DNA of 9,479 nt from Nitrosopumilales archaeon (GTDB lineage: Archaea; Thermoproteota; Nitrososphaeria; Nitrososphaerales; Nitrosopumilaceae). The DNA is taken from positions 1-9,479 of the forward strand of contig JACOWO010000132.1 of NCBI GenBank assembly GCA_016176745.1, written 5' to 3'. A program made the translations under genes and the position numbers. This document shows positions 6,543-9,479 of the stretch, one piece after another. The notes under the pieces were generated by a model. The model did not search any database and was not told the origin of the DNA. It saw only the letters and a list, made by a program, of their open reading frames with translations. Position 1 is the first letter of the stretch, and the number at the start of each line of letters is the position of its first letter.

Positions 6543-7156
6543 TTTCTTAACATAACTTGAACTGGTTTCCAGCTTGTACGAATAAAATTTGGAACTGTTA
6601 CTTGATTTTTGATCAAATTTGCAACAAATTTAACCGTTTTACGATCTGATGGATAACCACTACCGAGATCATGTTGTTTATGCAAGTGTTTGATTGCCTT
6701 ATCCCTTGTTACTTTAGCGAGTATTGAAGCGGCAGAAACTATAACAAATCTACCATCAGCGTGATGATAAGATCGAATTTTTCCATTGTTTGTTAGTCCA
6801 GATATTTCTTTTCCAAACCTAGTAGCATTTACATCACATGAATCAACATACGAAATATCTGGGCTTAGTTTTGAGATCACTTTTGCCATATATTTTGCCT
6901 CAAGTGCATTTAGCTGATGTTTACGAACGTTTCGATCTATTGTGAACGGGTTGATTTGTGTTACATAATAGTCATCTACAAAGTCAATGATTTGTTTGTA
7001 TAATTTTTCACGGACATAAGGAGTGAGTTTTTTTGAATCTTTGATTCCCATTAAATCAAGTTCTTTTATTTTTTTGTGGGTTATAGATACTCCAGCAATT
7101 ACAAGTGGTCCTACCATAGAACCTCTTCCAGCTTCATCGACTCCGCAAATAAGCAC
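6539..7156 (-). CDS. rnhB: Ribonuclease HII
   Basis: Cleaves RNA in RNA/DNA hybrids and starts removal of single ribonucleotides misincorporated in DNA; it needs Mg2+ or Mn2+. From GTG 7156 it is 205 residues, normal for archaeal RNase HII. It opens with ICGVDEAGRGSMVGPLVIAG, whose DEAGRG carries the first two acidic catalytic residues (D7, E8). It continues with IKDSKKLTP, YVDSCDVN (third Asp), HHADGRFVIVSAASILAKVTRD (fourth Asp and the conserved SAASI segment) and LGSGYPSD. The open frame extends upstream to 7297, but that stretch has no family similarity and overlaps the trm1 start; GTG 7156 is the only start codon just before the conserved N-terminus, with an AT-rich box about 25 bp before it. 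Convergent with fibrillarin, divergent from trm1. Confidence 0.95.
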   Translation of the reverse strand: MLICGVDEAGRGSMVGPLVIAGVSITHKKIKELDLMGIKDSKKLTPYVREKLYKQIIDFVDDYYVTQINPFTIDRNVRKHQLNALEAKYMAKVISKLSPDISYVDSCDVNATRFGKEISGLTNNGKIRSYHHADGRFVIVSAASILAKVTRDKAIKHLHKQHDLGSGYPSDRKTVKFVANLIKNQVTVPNFIRTSWKPVQVMLRN

Positions 7157-7176
7157 AAGTCTCTGAAGTATTATGC

Positions 7177-7184
7177 ATATTAAA
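7177..7184 (-). promoter_or_regulatory. Putative TATA-like element of rnhB
   Basis: Minus-strand TTTAATAT centred about 25 bp upstream of the rnhB GTG. It lies within the 61-bp divergent region shared with trm1 and only about 10 bp from the trm1 element, so the two promoters overlap almost completely. Confidence 0.4.
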
Positions 7185-7187
7185 CCA

Positions 7188-7193
7188 TTATAG
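7188..7193 (+). promoter_or_regulatory. Putative TATA-like element of trm1
   Basis: TTATAG centred 27-28 bp upstream of the trm1 TTG start, matching leaderless spacing. A stop codon (TAA, 7215-7217) directly precedes the TTG in frame, which independently fixes the start. Confidence 0.45.
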
Positions 7194-7217
7194 GTGAATG
7201 AAGATTTGTAATTATAA

Positions 7218-8360
7218 TTGCAAACTTCACTTAATGATTTAGAAATAATTGAAGGGCAAACAAAGATTCTTGTACCACCTGATTCTGTTAATGCCAAAGT
7301 ACCTCCAAGAGAACCCGCATTTTTTAATCCTAGAGCAAGGTTGAATCGAGATTTTTCTATAATTGCTTATTCTGCATTTTTAGAAAATTTTGTAGGTCCA
7401 AAAATTTTTTTTGATGGATTATCTGGCATAGGTGCAAGGGGACTAAGGGTTGCAAATGAGATAAAAAGCATTGAAAAAGTCATAGTAAATGATCTTAATC
7501 CATCTGCACTTAATCTAAGCCTAAGGTCTGCTAATCTAAATAATTTACTAAATTATGAAATATCAGAAAATGAAACATGCCGATTTCTAAGTAGTCACTC
7601 AAAAAAAGGATCAAGGGCAACAATTGTCGATGTAGATCCCTTTGGCTCTCCTTCAAAATACATTGACTGTGCAATAAGGGCAACAATGCATGGAGGATTG
7701 TTTTCTGCTACAGCTACTGATTTACAAGTGTTGCATGGATTGGCCAATGATGCATGTAAAAGAAGATACTATGGAGTTCCTGTCAAGACAGAATATGGAA
7801 ATGAGATAGCAATACGGCTTATACTTGGTTGCATCAACATGGTTGCTGCAAGATTTGATGTAGAGATTGTACCACTTTTTGTAGAAAATGAAATGCACTA
7901 TTATCGAACATATGTAAAAATTCTCAACAAACCTGCTCATGAAGAAAAGATTGGTTACATTTTACATTGTAATTTTTGTGGAAATAGAATCATTTCTGAA
8001 CATCAAAGTAATGTTTGTAAGTTGTGTAATTCAAAAGTAATAGTAGCAGGACCATTATGGATTGGACAGTTATTTAGCAAGGAATTTGTAATATCCATGT
8101 TAGAACAAATACCAAATTGTTCTGTTGATAAGAAATGTGAAAAAATACTGCAAAGTTGTATTCTTGAGGCTGAATTGCCAGGAACATATTTTACGCTTGA
8201 TGAAATAGCATCAAAAATGAAATGTGCCCCTTTGTCTCTAAAAAAAGCAATAAACAAACTTCAAAACGGTGAATTTTTAGCTAGTCCTACATCACTTAAT
8301 TTTAAAGGCATAAGAACTAATGCAAACATAAACGAATTAAAAGAGATTTTTGCAAACTAG
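7218..8360 (+). CDS. trm1: tRNA (guanine(26)-N(2))-dimethyltransferase Trm1
   Basis: Uses SAM to convert G26 of many tRNAs to N2,N2-dimethylguanosine, at the junction of the D and anticodon stems, helping correct folding. The 380-residue length matches archaeal Trm1. Visible are FFNPRARLNRDFS (35-47), SAM motif I DGLSGIGARGLR (66-77), VNDLNP (90-95), the catalytic DVDPFGSP (138-145), TATDLQVLHG (165-174) and a zinc site from two CxxC pairs (C251/C254 and C267/C270). The C-terminal ~90 residues are the helical Trm1-specific domain. The start is TTG 7218: the frame is closed by TAA directly upstream, and the next possible start lies within a conserved motif. It diverges from rnhB across 61 bp and converges on rlmE with a shared 4-bp stop palindrome. 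Confidence 0.96.
   Translation: MQTSLNDLEIIEGQTKILVPPDSVNAKVPPREPAFFNPRARLNRDFSIIAYSAFLENFVGPKIFFDGLSGIGARGLRVANEIKSIEKVIVNDLNPSALNLSLRSANLNNLLNYEISENETCRFLSSHSKKGSRATIVDVDPFGSPSKYIDCAIRATMHGGLFSATATDLQVLHGLANDACKRRYYGVPVKTEYGNEIAIRLILGCINMVAARFDVEIVPLFVENEMHYYRTYVKILNKPAHEEKIGYILHCNFCGNRIISEHQSNVCKLCNSKVIVAGPLWIGQLFSKEFVISMLEQIPNCSVDKKCEKILQSCILEAELPGTYFTLDEIASKMKCAPLSLKKAINKLQNGEFLASPTSLNFKGIRTNANINELKEIFAN
8357..8360. other. CTAG shared by two opposing stop codons
   Basis: CTAG holds the TAG stop of trm1 (8358-8360, plus) and the TAG stop of rlmE (8359-8357, minus). It is the second convergent pair in the window with the same four-base geometry, again leaving no gap between the genes. Confidence 0.9.
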
Positions 8361-8950
8361 GCAAGGTATCCCAAACAAACATAGTATAATTCGCTGCTTG
8401 GTTTTCTGCTAGCACTTGGTTTTGTTAACTTGATTTTTACAAATTTTTCCTTTAGATAATCTCGAAATTCATTTGAATATTCACCGTCAAAAACCTTAAA
8501 GACTGCATTTCCTTTGTGAACTAGTACTTTTTCCATGATTTTTGCACAGCTATAGTTCAAAGAAATTTGTCTTGCATGATCAACTGACCACTTGCCAATA
8601 ACTTGTGGCGAAATATCACATATGACAGCATTTACCTTTCTTTCAAAATAGGATAGAATTTCATCTACAATAGATTCATTTTCTATATCACCTTGAATTA
8701 TGTAGGCATCTGGAATATCTTCAACATATACTGTGTCAATACCCATAACCTTTCCTTTGTTGCCAGCTAATTTCACGGCTACTTGTGTCCAACCTCCCGG
8801 TGCACACCCTAGATCAAGAACATAAAATCCAGGACCAATGATTCTGTATGCATTGTTAAGCTCTCTTAGTTTGTAAGTTGCTCTGCTTCTATAACCTTCT
8901 TCTCGTGCAAGTTTTCTAAAATGATCCTTTCTTGCATCAATTAATTTCAT
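8357..8950 (-). CDS. rlmE: RlmE/FtsJ-type RNA ribose 2'-O-methyltransferase
   Basis: SAM-dependent methyltransferase. In bacteria RlmE makes Um2552 in the A loop of 23S rRNA, and archaeal homologues are generally assigned the same job. From ATG 8950 it is 197 residues, with RSRATYKLREL, SAM motif VLDLGCAPGGWTQVAV (GCAPGGW at 48-54) and CDISPQVIGKW. The K-D-K-E catalytic set appears as K27, D112, K152 (in FKVFDG) and E187 (in RKPSSELYYV). There is no C-terminal TRAM domain, unlike many euryarchaeal versions. The start is fixed by an ATGA overlap with the upstream rpc34-like gene; the frame extends to 8989, but those 13 residues only re-read that gene's end. A Trm7-like tRNA methyltransferase is a less likely alternative. 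Confidence 0.93.
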   Translation of the reverse strand: MKLIDARKDHFRKLAREEGYRSRATYKLRELNNAYRIIGPGFYVLDLGCAPGGWTQVAVKLAGNKGKVMGIDTVYVEDIPDAYIIQGDIENESIVDEILSYFERKVNAVICDISPQVIGKWSVDHARQISLNYSCAKIMEKVLVHKGNAVFKVFDGEYSNEFRDYLKEKFVKIKLTKPSASRKPSSELYYVCLGYLA

Positions 8951-9479
8951 TTTTGCTTCTTTGATGGCGATATTTGGACAAGAACCCAATCCTCAATCCA
9001 TTTACATGTACGTGGGCTAATTTCTCCATCGATTGTACATTTTTGTTCTACAGGACATGTCAAACATGGTGCGTTTTCTATAGATGTTGTGCTAATAGGA
9101 GTTTTTTTAATAATAAGTTTGTATGTCCATCTACCGTTTTCAAGAATCTTTTCTCTTGAAATAATACCCATACGTTCTAATTTTAATGCTAAACGAGAAC
9201 CGTCCCGGCTTGTTAGTTTTAGTTTCTTCCACAGTTCACTTTGCAACATGCCCTTAGACTCATATTTTGCTAGGATTTCTGTGACTTTGTTTGTGAGTTT
9301 ATCCATATCCACTTTTGCGATTTGAAAATTCTCGATTTCTTCATCTGTTAGTTGTTCTTCTAGTTCTTCTTCGAAGGTTTTCTTTTCTTCAGTTTTTGAA
9401 GGTGCCGTCTTTTTCTTTTCTTTAGGTTTTGGAGCTATCTTTTCTTCAGTTTTTGAAGGTGCCGTCTTTTTCTTTTCTT
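8947..9479 (-). CDS. rpc34: RPC34 (RNA polymerase III subunit) homologue with winged helix and Fe-S cysteines (partial, N-terminus beyond the right edge)
   Basis: Archaeal homologue of the Pol III subunit RPC34/RPC6, proposed to assist RNA polymerase at some promoters. From GTG 9312 (V1) residues ~1-70 form a winged-helix domain (GMLQSELWKKL, GSRLALKLERMG, RWTYKL). Then comes a cysteine motif, C83-x2-C86-x5-C92-x10-C103 within CLTCPVEQKC and ISPRTCKW, matching the [4Fe-4S] site of human RPC39. Upstream of 9312 the frame stays open to the window edge: 55 more residues rich in Lys, Glu, Pro and Thr, including two copies of EKKKTAPSKTEEK. No TATA-like element lies ~26 bp before GTG 9312, so I treat the tail as part of the protein; GTG 9312 and ATG 9306 remain alternative starts. 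Followed by rlmE in an ATGA overlap. Confidence 0.85.
   Translation of the reverse strand, partial: EKKKTAPSKTEEKIAPKPKEKKKTAPSKTEEKKTFEEELEEQLTDEEIENFQIAKVDMDKLTNKVTEILAKYESKGMLQSELWKKLKLTSRDGSRLALKLERMGIISREKILENGRWTYKLIIKKTPISTTSIENAPCLTCPVEQKCTIDGEISPRTCKWIEDWVLVQISPSKKQK
9381..9479 (-). repeat. Perfect 42-bp direct repeat (9381-9422 and 9438-9479) in the rpc34-like tail
   Basis: Two identical 42-base copies offset by 57 bases (19 codons), separated by 15 bases. In the minus-strand frame each encodes EKKKTAPSKTEEK, and the linker contributes IAPKPK. Identity includes wobble positions, so the duplication is recent or kept uniform by slippage or recombination. The second copy touches the window edge, so the array may continue. 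Confidence 0.9.

Noticed and set aside
7157..7297. Upstream extension of the rnhB frame to 7297
   Set aside because: It overlaps the trm1 start and the divergent promoter region, has no RNase HII similarity, and would make the protein too long.
8951..8989. Upstream start for rlmE at 8989
   Set aside because: The extra 13 residues only re-read the end of the rpc34-like gene, while ATG 8950 makes a classic ATGA overlap.

Overview
The window looks like chromosomal housekeeping DNA from a thaumarchaeon (Nitrososphaerota), probably a marine Nitrosopumilus-type ammonia oxidiser. The base composition is AT-rich. The gene set is archaeal: RadA, ribosomal protein S30e, Nop5, fibrillarin, archaeal Trm1, archaeal RNase HII and a homologue of the RNA polymerase III subunit RPC34. 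To my knowledge, S30e and the Fe-S-type RPC34 homologue are restricted among archaea to crenarchaeal/thaumarchaeal-type lineages. Genus level is inference.

Layout. Positions 1-4558 are all on the minus strand. In transcription order they are pyrD -> pyrK (overlapping by 17 nt), a radical SAM protein of unknown function, rps30e, and radA (cut by the left edge). nop5 and the fibrillarin gene read rightward from 4646 to 6542. rnhB (minus) converges on fibrillarin. trm1 (plus) diverges from rnhB and converges on rlmE (minus). rlmE lies downstream of the rpc34-like gene in a 4-nt ATGA overlap, and that gene runs off the right edge. There is no gene-free stretch above about 90 bases, and I saw no tRNA, rRNA, CRISPR or mobile element.

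How the genes work together. pyrD and pyrK encode the two subunits of an NAD-linked dihydroorotate dehydrogenase. Nop5 and fibrillarin form the protein core of C/D-box sRNPs. With Trm1 (tRNA G26 dimethylation), RlmE (rRNA ribose methylation) and the RPC34 homologue, the right half is a compact group of stable-RNA transcription and modification genes, with RNase HII among them.

Genome architecture is the most distinctive feature. Seven putative transcription-unit starts each have an AT-rich TATA-like element centred about 25-28 bp before the first base of the start codon, as expected for leaderless mRNAs. Five of the ten visible starts are GTG or TTG. Both convergent gene pairs end in a shared 4-bp palindrome (TTAA, CTAG) that holds both stop codons. 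Two promoters carry short dyads between the TATA-like element and the start codon. The RPC34-like protein has a charged N-terminal tail containing a perfect 42-bp direct repeat. I did not find a convincing new multi-gene system; the least understood gene is the radical SAM protein.
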